From: Clitopilus passeckerianus
Taxonomy: Eukaryota > Basidiomycota > Agaricomycetes > Agaricales > Entolomataceae
NCBI GenBank assembly: GCA_944990035.1
Contig: CALYLX010000146.1
Location: 992,001-1,056,000, forward strand
DNA length: 64,000 nucleotides
Direction: 5' to 3'
Shown: piece after piece, positions 12,021-24,478 of the stretch
How positions within the stretch are numbered: position 1 is the first letter of the stretch
How the letters are laid out: every line of letters begins with the position of its first letter
Position numbers and translations under genes: made by a program
The notes under the pieces: generated by a model
The model's database searches: none
What the model was told of the DNA's origin: nothing
The model's input: only the letters and a program-made list of their open reading frames with translations

Positions 12021-14095
12021 TGTGGTCAACGGCGACGAGACTGTCAAAGGCAGCGGGGACGGGCTGGTCGCAGTCGGGGTCAACTGTCGACACCTGGCGG
12101 TAATATCAAGTATAGCCCCTCGGCATTTCCCGAAACCGTATGGTTACCATTCTGGACCTCCGGCTAAACCATCTTCGCCGATTTTCTTCCCTTTCATCTC
12201 CACTTTGCTTCCGTTGTTTGTTCTCTGAAATATGGATTTTCGGACTTGTGTAATCTTTCAGGCTTGCTCTCTGGGTGGCTGCTACTCTAGACGTCTGAAT
12301 TTCTTGCAATTTCTTTGAATTTCTAGCCCATCATATTTTCTGCAAGCGTTATCAGACGGTTGCTGTTGAACCGATATTGTTCCTGATCCGGACTAGCCAG
12401 CCGTACGCGTCTGTTTCCAGAAAACTCGAGCAATGCTATCGGATGACGTGCTCTGCGGTAAAGAGAGGAGCTTTCGTTGCATGACTCCTGTCGTCACATC
12501 ACAAGTGCACAATTACCATGGCAGATCGAATGGGTTGCAAGCCTCGTGCTCACTAAATGAGCCACACATAGTCTAGTGGCCACGCAACGGCTGCCCGAAC
12601 GGTTAAAAGGCCACGTATGCATTAATGAATGAATGGAACGGATCCATTAAATGCCTCACGAGTATTGATCACGAGGACTCAGCCCTCGGTCCACCGACAT
12701 TCCGTTCACCCTCTTTGCATGGGGATTGTCGTCCGCCTGATAACCTTCACGCTGCGGATTCTCCGTGTGATTCACCCACTCATTGGTAGAGGTACCAATG
12801 TTCTTTTATCAGATGTTCGTTCTCGCCATATGTGCAGGTTAAGGTTCCCTGACAGTTTCACGGCAGGCATGTTCGAGGCCTTCATCTGTTATATAGGCTC
12901 GGACTCGCGGCAATTCATTACGTTACGGACATAGCACTGGAAATAAACTCCGTACCCCGCATTTTAATCGAGACGGATAATTGCTTGGTTTCATGACGTC
13001 GCTCTCTGTGCGATCTAGTATCTCCGAACCCTGGTTCATAAGATAATCGCTCAACCGTTGCATGGACATAACAAAGAATTCTTAGATTTTCTCCGAATGG
13101 CTGGTCAAACTCTACCCTGCGTGCATTTGCGATGAACCTCGCGGAAAACTGACGCCCTTGTGACCTGGCCCGAAGGCATCCAATTCCGACTCTTCGCGCT
13201 GGCTGATGGTCTACAGCCAGGATGTAAGCGGCAAGCGTCAATGCATAGTACCGTCATGTCGCAGGTCCTTAAGACTGCTGAATTTAATTGGCGCTCGAAC
13301 ATGCGCTTACGATGCTTGAGCTCGTACACCTGAAAGCATGAGTTTGAGCTCCGTCAGTAGCCCAGTTGTCCTGCATGTGGATGCAAGGCAGCACAAGTCC
13401 GAGGGCAGGTGCAAAGAACGTCAGGAATAGAATCAATACAGTGCCGCCACAAGAAACCCCTGTCCCTTGAGTGGGGATATTGAGGCCGTGTTCAACCTCG
13501 AGGAACTTCAGTGGAGGCCACAAGAAGTCTACTTGGAAACGCCTATTTTCCTTTGTCTAGAGACGAACCCACGGATTCACGATTCGTTGGATTAGTTTGA
13601 AGCAGTTTTCTAGCTTTCTATGGGCGGGCAACGACTCGATGACTGCAATGAGGCAGTCGGATGACCACTTGGAGACGGCCAAGCCTCTATAGGTGTCAAG
13701 CTATTTTGAATGTAGTTGGTTCTCCTTCAGTGAGCCCAGCTGCGTTCAGACTTCCAGTTGACGAGCAAACATCAGATTCAAAAGCTTTGCCAGCACTAGG
13801 TGATACTTTCTCAAGGCACCTAGGGAAGAATGACTAGTATATTTGAAGAAGTATTTTTCCCTGAACTTTTCAGCCTCTCGTGTTGATAAGAATAGCAATC
13901 GAATTGCGCTAGAATTCTAGATTTTGAGGTCGTGGGCGTCAAAAAGAGAGGGGCGGACGAGCGGCCCGCTATTTGTCATTGCTCTGATAGCCAAACAACT
14001 CTGACCATCGTCGCTGTCGTGAACGTTGACCAGGGCTACCACAACGTCGACAAACCACCCGTACTCTTGGTAACTGCAAAGGCACTGTATCGCAA
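12021..14095. other. Long intergenic stretch, no gene recognised
   Basis: About 2 kb between divergent genes (minus-strand gene ending its 5' side at 12020, TRS65 starting at 14096). Several 60-110 codon frames occur on both strands, none with family resemblance, coherent introns or an RNA-gene fold that I can see. Confidence 0.45.
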
Positions 14096-17094
14096 ATGTC
14101 TTTTGAACAGATATTTGCGTCTTCTGTTCTGGATCTGGTGATTCCAGACACATCAGTGGAATACCCACCTACTGGGCCTGCTGATGAATGGCTGCAACGG
14201 CTGAACTCGAGTTCGGCGGACAGAAAGACTGCTTTCTTTGGTGAGTCAAGATAAGAATAACGCATGCGATGGCTTACAGAATGTTAGATGAACAGCTACA
14301 GTCATTTCTGACAGTCCATGTTGAACATCCACCTTCAACGCCTCCGCCAGACCCAGAAAACCCGCCGCAGGTTCTTCTGACATTCCTCGCTCATCTTCAA
14401 GTATCGCTTGAGGCAACATACATCTCTTCTATGCCCGCCAATGCTCAAGAGCCAATGAAGAGCTCACGTCTATCAGCTCCTCCGCGAACGACGTCCAAAG
14501 GTCCGGCTGGTGCACACCTGCAGGTGCAATCTCACCATCCATCCATATTGCCTCCAAAGACGCCAAATCCTACACCCGCGTCCGCAACACATGACCAGAA
14601 ATATGTCAATTCAGAAGGAACTCTCCTACTTGCTATGATTTGGGGTCAGGGCAACAATAAAGGTTCAGAAACTTCAAACGAAGCGTTCTCATTGCTATGG
14701 TCGGAAGAAGAAGAGATGTGGGTAGCCGTGTATAGGCTTTCCCTGACGGTTTGTAAGGATCTTCTCGAAGGTGTAAAGGGCGATGCTAACGAGCCTGAAA
14801 TTCTTAGCATTCTTGCGTCTGGCGATATCAGACCCACTCCTGTGCTTGACCGTTTCTGCAACGTTACGGGAGAAACCACTCGCTCTCACGCAACCAAACC
14901 ATCCACTTGGCACATTTCTGAAGTCTGTTGGTAGCCAACTGCTGGCTGCCCCCGATTCGCCTACAAGTCCCGGATATCAAGCTGAAGAACCAGAGCAACA
15001 GACCTTTGATGGACTGGAAGAAGCCAATCTCCTTTCTGGCCTCCTTGCAGGTACATCTCTTCTGATTGAATAATATTTTCCGCTATTTATGCTTGGATTT
15101 TAGGGACGACGTTTGGCAAAGGTGATCAGAGCATATATCTGCCAACAACCCGACTTGGAACAGTTTCACGACAAAAGCTGTTTTCGCTGCCGCCAGTTTC
15201 GCTCCCAATCCTCTCTGCACCAACGCCATCCCCAATGGCCGCTGTACGAACGGCCCACCCCACACTCAGAAAGTCATACCGAAAAACAATGCACGCTGTA
15301 TCTGGCTTCCGGGTTCGAATGCGTACGGTATTCGTACCCTACGTTCTTCTCCCCGCCGAGATGGAAAAACATCTCCATGCGGATGAAAGCAAGGATGAAA
15401 AGGAGGAACGGGAAGCTGGGAATGAGGAGAAGACCGTGGTGCTTTGTGTCGAGATTGAGAACTCTGGGGAGTCAGGTTACGGTGTCGGCTTCCTGCTCGA
15501 AAAGGTCCTCGTCAAGATTGGCGGAGAGGGGGCCACTGCGACACTCATCGGCTGGGGTGAAGGCTCATTCAAGCCGAAGGCAGAAGACCAGACTTTCCCT
15601 CTCCGTGTCGGTTCTATGGCACAGTATAACCTGCTATATGCGGTCACCTTCCTGCATGCGCCAGACGAGATTGGCGGGTTCTCTTTAGCAAGAGACGCAA
15701 ACAACCCGGAGAAGCTCAGCCAGTCCTCCGCCGAGCTTACAAGAGCTGTTTCGATCGACATTTTCGGCAAGCCTTATATGCGCTCTGAAGACTCTCCAGA
15801 CGCAGAAAGTAACATTTTCCCAACAAATACTTTTTCATCACGATGGAATTGTGTGCTTGATTTGTCTGCACAACAACGTCACCTGTCTGAGCTGGGCGCA
15901 GATGGATACCCGCCAGAATATCAGGCACTTCCTGAACCTGCTACTCCCTTCCCATCTACCAACACACCTCGTACTCCCGGATTCCTTTCGCCTTACGGCG
16001 GAACCCCTTCCTCTGCAGGATCCACCCCCCAAACTGCGCATACAGCTGGCAGTAAACGACACACAGTTCCAGGTGTTCGTTTTGCAAGGCCAACCACTCC
16101 AGTTCAAAACCGACCGATGTCCCTGCTCAACCCAGCAAGTGCCAACAGGCCCGGATCTCCGGGGAATAGAATGTCTTACATCCCTCCATCGATATCAGCG
16201 CAACCACCGAGGTCGCCTACGACGTATGCCGCGCCGTTGCCCCCGGTTCCACCACCCCAGTCTGAGCCAGCTTATTTTGGCCATGGACATTCGGTTGCCC
16301 AGTCGGTGGAGAATATGCCACGGACACCAGCGTATCCAGCATATCCTCCACTCTCAGCAGTTCCTCCTAGCCCCATGTCCTCGCAACCCATCACCTCCAG
16401 TAGCACGGGGAATGTAGGGCCAAGTGTTGAAATTCGCCGGGAGCGCGGAGTTGGTATGCAAGGGACGCCCATCCCCCAGACACCAGGTCCTTGGGTTACG
16501 AGTGGTCTCAGTATGGGGCGGAAACCAGATGCTCAGCTCCAAAGCCCCAAACCAGGGGAATCCATTGTCGTCTCGGTTGGCCTCTTGCCGCTGCGAAATC
16601 CAGATAAGAGGAAGAAGGCAAATGAGGTGGTCCTTGGTCCTGGAAAGATTTACCCGTTAGACCTTTTCACGGTGGATGTTTTCGTGTATAACCAGTCGGA
16701 TTGGACGAGAAGGTTTGAGGTGACGTGCCCTGATAGATATAAAGAGAGGGGACGGAAGGCGGGAGGTGGAAAGGATGGAAAGATGAGGTATCCTGGGATC
16801 TTACCTATGGATGCAAGAGTTCGGATTGGGTCAGTCTTGGCTCCTGATTTCTGCACGAGACGCTTATTGACGAAACTGTCAGGCCTCTGCTTCCTTCAGC
16901 TTGCCAGTCTGTTCGCATGGACTTCTTGGCTATATCTCCCGGCGTGCACTCAGTTGACACCTTGACGCTAACGGATATTGAAACTGGCTTCTCCATGAAC
17001 CTAAGGTATGCATCGTCTATTATTCTCATTTGATGACTCGCTCACTCCCCACAGATCCGTTCTGGATATCGTTGTACATGATCCAACCGACTAG
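14096..17094 (+). CDS. TRS65: TRAPP complex subunit Trs65-like protein
   Basis: Trs65 is a fungal subunit of the TRAPP II tethering and Rab-exchange complex at the Golgi. Six exons, 14096-14240, 14288-14752, 14808-15050, 15104-16829, 16883-17005 and 17055-17094, sum to 2742 bases (913 residues). Typical blocks are TLRKSYRKTMHAVSGFRVRM followed by a VFVPYVLLP strand, VLCVEIENSGESG, KIGGEGATATLIGWGE and MAQYNLLYAVTFL. The end has VRMDFLAISPGVHSVDTLTL and the C-terminal ETGFSMNLRSVLDIVVHDPT. These match the Ig-like domains of the family. A proline/serine-rich disordered stretch of about 200 residues lies between the Ig-like parts. It is convergent with LCB1, 182 bases apart. Intact. Confidence 0.92.
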
Positions 17095-17276
17095 CATGGT
17101 TTCACATTCACGTTCAGCAATTACGATCCGCATTCAATGTAATAGTATGGAGAGAACGCAACGGAATCAATATTGAACGAATAAGGATTAATCTCTAGAC
17201 TCTATATACCATTATATCAAAGTGTACTTTGTTCCACAAACCAAGCCGACCTAAATATTTCCTCTCCTCACCACCG

Positions 17277-19213
17277 TCACCGCCTTCGGCTCAAAACCTT
17301 GACCAAAGCAGCCTTAACCACATTGACAGCCTTCTCGGTATCCTTCTTGCTCAGTGCACTGGTCATGGCAAGCCTGATACTCGGCCTAGGTTCAACCATC
17401 TCCTGTCCCCTCAGCCTCTTCGCCTTAGTAATCATGACACCCTGCGCCAACGCCTCATCAACCACCTGCTGCAGAACCTTCTCCTCAGCATCAACATCCC
17501 AATCCCACAACGCAGATTCTCTAGGCAGAACCGACTGAGGGTTCGAAGCGCGTGTAGAAGTGCTAGGCGTAATCCCAGGGCTCAACATGGAGAGATATTT
17601 CGCAGAATCGGGGTGTAAGCTGGGATTTGCTTGACCGCTGGGGCCAGAACGGATGTAGATGTGGATGATGGCAGATGCGGGGTGAGAGGGGATGGTTATG
17701 CAGTCGACTTTGTCTAGAATGGCACGGGCGGCGCGGATGTTCTCTTGGAGGGAGGTGAGGATGGAGGGGGTGTTGCGGAGGATGTTGATCCCCTCGGATG
17801 CACTGACAGCGAGACAGCCTGGCATGGCAGCGGAGTAGACGAAAGAAGGGCCGTTGATACGCTGTATGGAACAAATATGAGGGTTAATGAGTGAGGGATG
17901 AGAGATAAGATTCACTGACTTGATGTTCAACCATGGTAGCCGAGCCTGCACAGAAGCCACCAGCGGAGCAGAGACCATTAGCAACGGAGCCAACCAGTAT
18001 GTCAATCTTTTCAGCCTGAAGAAGAAAGGTAAGCAGAAGTGAGGTTTGTGAGTAGATCATAACGTACAGGAACGTTGTATAGTTCTGTTAGACCACGACC
18101 GGTTCTGCCGACAGTTCCGAAGGAATAACTCTCGTCCAGGATCAAACGATATTTGCGCTTGAACTTAATATCAATCTGTGAGAGCAGAATGAGTACTGAA
18201 TCGGTGCAAGTGGTCAATTTTGGTTCTTACCAGTTTAGGCAAGTCGACCATAGCGCCATCCTTCTCGAAAATGCCCTCCGTAATGATGAACCTCCTGGTC
18301 AACGGCCATTTCTTCTTCCTCCTCTCCTTCTCGACGCTCTCAAGGACATCTTCCAAACTCTTCAAATCGTTATGGTCATACCACCGGACGGTAGACCTGG
18401 AAATCTGGATACCCTTCTGGATTGCGAAGTTGACACCACGGTCGGCGACGATAATGTCACCACGTTTGCAGAAGGCGGGAATGACTGAGGGGATGGTCGA
18501 AAAGCCTTGAGAGTAGAGGATTGCTGCTTCAGTCCCAAGGAAGTCGGCAATATCGCGTTCCAAATCCATATGCACGTCTTTACGTCCAACATTAGCAAGT
18601 TTGCACGATCCGCAGTCAGCAAAAGAACGCACCCAATGTTCCGTAGAAACCTGGTGGCCCACAGGATCCAAGACCGTACTTGCGAAGGGTTTCGATAGCG
18701 CGTCCTTTGATATGTTCGTTGCCTGCGAGTCCGGTGAAGTTGAGACTCGCGAGGTTGATGGCTGTCTTTCCGGTGTTCACAAGTTTGGGTTTGGGCCCGA
18801 CGGGTCCAGAAATGACTGCCACAGAGGAAAGCTGGTCCCTCTCTTCCGCATCCAGCGCCCTTCCAAGTGGTTCTGGCGTCCATTCGTCAACTAGTTCGTC
18901 GATTTCCTACCAAGTCCAATCAACTTCCATCCTCCTACGCGACCCAAATGATACACACCTTTTCAGAAAACTGAATAAAATGTTTCTCTGATCTATCTGC
19001 TCGCGTCCTAGACTGCAGCAGTGTTCTAATTGCAAAAGCAGCGAGAATCAACTCGAGTATCGTGCGACCAGGGTCGTTCTGGTGAGAGCTCTTGATATAA
19101 CGTAGGGCAACTGCAGAGCCTGGTATTCTGTCGAAACCATCTTGCAACGTGGTTAGAGTGTAAGCCAAGAATGCAAAGAGTGGTTCCAGCGTAGTCTTCG
19201 CGCTGTCTGCCAT
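17277..19213 (-). CDS. LCB1: Serine palmitoyltransferase subunit 1
   Basis: Lcb1 with Lcb2 condenses serine and palmitoyl-CoA at the endoplasmic reticulum, the first step of sphingolipid synthesis. Six exons, 19213-18959, 18906-18633, 18577-18231, 18175-18068, 18015-17920 and 17861-17277, give 1665 bases (554 residues). There is an N-terminal hydrophobic region, then [60 protein letters not shown] and [18 protein letters not shown]. At the place where Lcb2 carries the PLP lysine this protein reads [16 protein letters not shown] without the lysine, as expected for the non-catalytic Lcb1 partner. All junctions are in phase. Confidence 0.95.
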
Positions 19214-19619
19214 GGTCGTTGAGGTCGTCGTCGCGGTCGTGACAAAAAAGTGCGTTGAAACGAATTGCCAGCGATGGTTATGTCAAGTTTTGGATTGCCT
19301 GCGGCTCGCTTGGCCTGAGCCGATTACGCTTACGTTAGCGGAAATGACAATGATTGCTGCGCATTGCCTTTCAACAAGTTCATCAAGATATCAAGAAATC
19401 TGTCCTCCGTATTCAATTACCTGGGGTATCGTTAGATGGTCATAAGTGGTCGTAACTGTAAGAACTACTCCACAAGAAATGGGGGATCAAGAACGAAAGA
19501 TGGGGGAATAATTAATGTCAAAACATGATTAAAGGCAATTAAATAACGCGGTCCTCCAACCACCGCCAGGTTGCTTCAAACAGATACACAGAGAAGTCCA
19601 AGAAGAAGATGGAGGAAAA
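19214..19619. other. LCB1 promoter and 3' flank of the next gene
   Basis: About 400 bases between two minus-strand genes. It must hold the LCB1 promoter and the terminator region of the 888-residue gene. No further feature was recognised. Confidence 0.5.
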
Positions 19620-22353
19620 TCAAGGTTTCTTATCCTGGTCGAAAAACGCAACCAGCTGCCCAACAGGAACCTTTGACGTTCCCGCTCTCCTGGTCAACGT
19701 CGCAGGCTTCCCACCTCCATCCTTATCCTGCCTCCTCAACACGAGCGGGTCAACGAACCTTCCAGTCCCAGACCCCCTCGAGCTTGCACTCCCACCGCCA
19801 CCACCATGACCATTTCTTCCAAAGTCCGCTGAATCAAAGTTCTCTATTGAACGAGACTTCACCCTGGGTCTGAGCGGTGGAACCAGCCCTGTCGGTGCGG
19901 GCGTAGGTGTACCAGCTTGCTGGTGCTTCTTATGAAGCCCCATAACCTCGTTGAATCCATACGCCGACTGAGCTCGAATCCGACGCTTCGAGGCCGGTGA
20001 GGGAGATGCGTCGAACCCATCTTTGTAATCCCCTGCAGTCTGAGGTGCAAACAGCTTGCGTGATGAAGATTTCCCGACGGTATCGTCTTCAAATTCATCC
20101 CTGGATTCCCTCTCTGCTCGTTCAGGTTCCCTGGAGTTGAATGGGTTCCCAGCGTCTGAGCCGAGAGCGCCAGGAGTCGATGAGAAAAACGCAGTGCTGG
20201 TGTTTGCGGGGACAGGTGCCCTAGGAGGACGTCCTTGCCTAGTTGTTGCAGGTGCACTGGGAGGCTGCTGCTGAGCATCGCTCTCACCTTCATCATCCGA
20301 GTCTTCATCAGGAGGGGCAACCAGAGGCTCGCCTAAAGCGACTGTATATCTCTTCCTAGGTGTAGGGCTGACGCTAGACTGGCGTCCTTGCGGAGAAGGT
20401 TTTGGCGGTGCGGTGAGGTTGGTCTGATGATGATTGGTGGATGGGCTATTCGTTATGGATGATGCTTGAGGGGATATTGCACGTGCTGGTACATTGGAGG
20501 TGCTGGGAGGGGTCGAAGCTTGAGATCTCAAGGATCCATTCGAAGTTGTTTTCAAGAAACCAAGTCCTAGACTCCTAGAAGGGGTGCTAGGATTGCCGGT
20601 GATTGAAAGTGGTCGAGTGCGTGCAATGGAGGAGAGGGATGAAACGGGAGATGTAGGAGGGGAGAAGGATGACCCTAAACTCTTTGCAGAATACGTTGGT
20701 GACATAGGGTCTGGAGGTGAGGCGTAATCGCCAGTGGGGTAAGGCAGTCTGCCACCGGAAGACCTTCTCGAGGACGCCAGAGGTGGGCTAGTCGAGTCCC
20801 TGGCAGAAGAGGCAGATACCAGGCGTGAGTGTTGGGGTGTCGTGATAGGTGACGACTTCTGTACAGGTGAAGCGGCCTTAATGGGTGCATCCGGCAATCG
20901 TCTCTGTTCGGTATCGTCGTGTGTAGCGAACGAGGAGCCAATATTAGGGCTGCTGGAGACCATAGGAGGTGACCTTGATGGCCCAGATGAGAGTTTGGAC
21001 GGGGAAGTTGTAATCTTCGCAATCTCCCTTCCTAGCTCGCCCATCCTGCCTTGCAGCTCGGAGATGTTGTCCTTCATCTCAGTGATATCTTGCTGCAGGA
21101 AGGTGGGTCCGGAAACTTTCGCGAGCTCCAAAAGTGAGTCCTGGTCTTCTCTACTGAGTTCTTTCTTCTCCTTCTTCTCCTTGTCCACGAGCCAACGTTC
21201 AACGTCGCTCATCCGTTCTTCTAGGGCTCTTACATGGCCCACGGTCCATTTCTCTAATTTCTCGAATCGCCTTGCGATGGTGAGGAGGGTGCCAGGAACA
21301 TCGAGGGTTCCCTGACCGTTAAACTGCGCATACATGGGAGGTGCCTCCCTAGAAGGGGAAGTTCCGCCGGTCGAGCGCATCGGAGAAGGCGTGAGGTTCG
21401 GGGCCATGTTGGATATACTGGGTCGCGAAGGCGTAGGCGACGACGGTGAAGGAGGCACAGGCTTGCGATGAACAGTCATAGGGGTCTGCGGGGTAGTTAA
21501 CCTTAGCGTCGCGGGGTCCGGCGACTGCTGAGTTGGAGAGGGAGCCGCCCACTCTCGGTTCATTTCCTTTTCCTTGCCTTTCCCTTTTTTGTCCTTGTCT
21601 TTCGCTTTAGCTTCTAGGGCGATTTGCTGGGCTGGGGTCAGGGGTTCTTTGTTCTTCTCCGGCGTAAGCTTGTTCTTAGCAGCCGCCCACCAGCTTTCCT
21701 TCTCCCTGGTAGGAGAACCAGTAGGTGTGGTTGGGTTGGGTAGAGTTTGGGAACGCGATGGAGGGGGAGGTAGGCTTTTGGTACTGCCCATCATGGCGAG
21801 TACCCGTTCTTCGACCCGTCTTCGTTCCTCGGCCTCTTTTGTGAGTATGCGCTCGGCTTCGCGCCGGCTTCTGTCCCGTTCACGCTCAGCTTCAGCTTCC
21901 AGCTGAGCATCCGTAGGCAGAGAAGCCTGGGAGCGGGATCCCATGCCTCCCAGAAAGTTACCGACGCGTGAGCTGAAATTTGCTGCCAGCTGAGATACAG
22001 AGGACGATGGAGAAGGTGATCTCTCCCTCCACTGGGCATCGTCTTCGTCGTCGTCGTCATCTAGATGATCGTCATAGTTTATTCCCGTTGATGTATCCGG
22101 TATAAAGCCGTTGCGAAGCGGCGATGGGGGTCGAGCCGCATGTCTCCTTTCTTCTACAGGCTATCATCCCAATATCCAGTATTAGCCTACGAACTTATGG
22201 ACCAAAATAACGATCTATACGCACTGGGTTGAGCGATGAGCTTGATGCTGGCGAGGTCATTCTTCGGTGCTGCTTGATGCTTCCAGACTCCGGTGCCTGG
22301 AGGTTGCCCGGGCTCACTGACTGGGACGACCTGTGCGATGTTGAATATGCCAT
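19620..22353 (-). CDS. Large disordered protein with coiled coils, function unknown
   Basis: Two exons (22353-22221 and 22153-19620) give 2667 bases, 888 residues. I do not recognise a catalytic domain. Visible parts in order: a Ser-rich start (MAYSTSHRSSQ), an acidic patch DDHLDDDDDEDDA near residue 65, and a charged helix RERDRSRREAERILTKEAEE near residue 130. Next are WWAAAKNKLTP with PLTPAQQIALEAKAKDKDKK, a central helix RRFEKLEKWTVGHVRALEER that looks like a coiled coil, and a long Ser/Pro-rich region. The C-terminal block is TSKVPVGQLVAFFDQDKKP. Its mix of low complexity and coiled coil would suit a scaffold; that is inference. The start is the first ATG; the frame opens 36 codons earlier without one. 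Confidence 0.8.
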
Positions 22354-22939
22354 GGTCGCCGTCGACGATGTCCTTCTCAGTGGCTGCTTGCTGTTGCCGA
22401 CGACTGCCTCAGGACTGTTGAGGCCGTTCGATTTGGGAACTTGTTTGGCTTTGATTGGCACGAGCGCTTATTGCAATAGATGTCAACAAAGCCTCGGCCG
22501 CCTTCAAAGTTCAATCTCTCCCAAATTGGACTTTATCTCCAGCATCCAGGGTCATTGACTGGCATGGCTGTATGCGCCCTGAGTGGCATCCACATGCTTC
22601 CTTACTCCAAGGAGTCGACCACAAACTCGACTTCTCAGCCTCCCAGCCTCTCTATGCTTCCCCGAGCACAGGCCAAATTGAATCTAATGAGCGCCTATAG
22701 TGACTTGAACTCTGGAGGATCGGTCAGCCAGGCCTGACGTCCGGCAAAACAGTTCTGTCCTTCCACAGCTACTCGCATACCCCCGAGGAACTATGAACAC
22801 TGACGCTACTAGGCAATGTGCATGATGACCCCAACCCGAAAATGCCACTGTCACAAGTATAAAATGTCTACGGATGTTTCCTATCTGCAACCCACCCTTG
22901 CTCGCTCCACTGAGTGCTCTTCAGCATGGAGTTCAGTCT
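22354..22939. other. Divergent promoter region
   Basis: About 590 bases between the start of the 888-residue gene (minus) and the module gene (plus). An in-frame ATG at 22874 could extend the plus-strand protein by 22 residues. No other signal was recognised. Confidence 0.45.
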
Positions 22940-24478
22940 ATGAGTTCCTCCAGCCAAGAGAGCACCAATACTAGTGCATTGATCCAAGAACCAGTGCAAT
23001 CAACGTCGTCTGAGTCAGCTCCGACTACAGTCGCTCCAGATTTGTCTATTGCGTAAGTATAATGAGCGTACACTCAGTCCCAACATTAAGCTTTTGACAG
23101 ACCAAGTGTGTTCTCCCAGGCCTCCCGCGTTGTGGTCGAGGGAGCCAACACATTTTCCAATGCTGGCGGAAGTGTTTTTCACATAAACAGCCTCAGCTTA
23201 CCTGTCACAATCGGTACATTCAATAAAGTGTTGTTTGGCAGCGATACTAAAGACCTTTCGTCCCTAGATTCCCCTTTTCAGGTTTCACGAGTTGCTAATG
23301 TGGTGAGTTTCCGAATATTAACAGGAGAAGAAACGGGGTCTAATCTCGCTTTATCGGCCCAGTTTGAACAAGATGCTCAGACAGTTTCTTCGTCTCTCTC
23401 GCCTGTAAATCCATCGGTATGTGTCTTCTTGCTGACGTGAGGTCTTCTGTTAACATTGATCCCCAAGAAGACCTCAACCTCTAGCTTTCTTCATGTCAAG
23501 CCCTCTCTGGAACCTCGACACGAGAGTGAAGTATATGCGCGCCTTCTACTCCCGAAAAAGCATGGCTACCCTCTCTGGTACCCTCAACCAAGAAGTACCC
23601 TACCTTCGGAGTACCTGGAACGTGGAATCAGTATTGGAGACGTCGGCCTCATCACTGCGGAAGGAGGATTTGACTTCCTGTTCAACATATGCCTTCCAGC
23701 CAACCATCCCGTCAATGGTGATCTCGTTCCGGAGGAGTTCAGCCCCATCCGAAGCTTCAATGAGTCCCGAGATTTGGACGTTAATCCGCTTGCTTGGAAG
23801 CCCGGAAGTCATGTCGCAAATGGGTCTGTAGGAAATGCGGTTCCGACGTAAGTTTTCTTCTAAAGGGATGTGACTTCTGCTGACTCTCGCAGGTCCGCAT
23901 CGGAGTTCAACGACAAATACTCTTTTGAGTGTTTTTCTGCTGATGGCGCTGTTCTGACTCTTCCGGAGGGCGCCCTTCGAGCAAATCTGCTTTCCCTGAA
24001 CGATTTCTTCAAATACGCTGGGCAGAATGCCTATCACTGGTACAAGTTCGTGAACGGGCATCGAGGACGTCAGGCAGCCAATGGTTCCCTATATCTTGTC
24101 ATCGGATACGACAAAACTCGGTCTTGGGGAACCGCATCGTTCGCAAGTGTCGTTGGGCCGGGAACGTTCGACCTTACTTTCAACGCAGCTAATGCACGAA
24201 GCACCCGGCGTCCAGACTTTGCCTACGTGTGGAGCCGTTCCGGACTGGCCACGACAATGGAAGGCCCTTTGCTTGAACAAAACGATGCGCGGCAGGAACG
24301 TCCACAGAATCAATGCACCTTCATACGAGGGTTTACGTTCCAAGGGACCGGCTCCACGTATTCCACTCACACCCGACCTACCCCAGCCAAAGACGTCGTT
24401 GCCTTTGACTTGATGAATCACCTGAAGGCTCGAATAGCACAAGAACGGCTTCCTTTGAGGAACAACATCCATAACTAA
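22940..24478 (+). CDS. Uncharacterised module protein, copy 1 (paralogue of the N-terminal part of 48073-51752)
   Basis: Four exons, 22940-23052, 23101-23416, 23468-23847 and 23893-24478, give 1395 bases (464 residues). A Ser/Thr-rich start is followed by a short repeat-like motif ASRVVVEGANTFSNAGG, then the module proper. Its blocks are EVYARLLLPKKHGYPLW, GDVGLITAEGGFDFLFNICL, YSFECFSADGAVLTLPEGAL, YAGQNAYHWYKF, NGSLYLVIGYDKTRSWGTAS and QNQCTFIRGFTF. All of these recur in the minus-strand gene at 50-51.6 kb, which also has a 113-base first coding exon. I know of similar mushroom proteins but no biochemical role. An ankyrin-repeat frame starts right after the stop, so the C-terminus may once have continued into it. 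The start could also be ATG 22874. Confidence 0.75.

Noticed and set aside
17860..18010. Loss of the PLP-binding lysine in the aminotransferase-like gene as a sign of decay
   Set aside because: Lcb1 subunits normally lack this lysine; Lcb2 carries it. The rest of the gene is intact.
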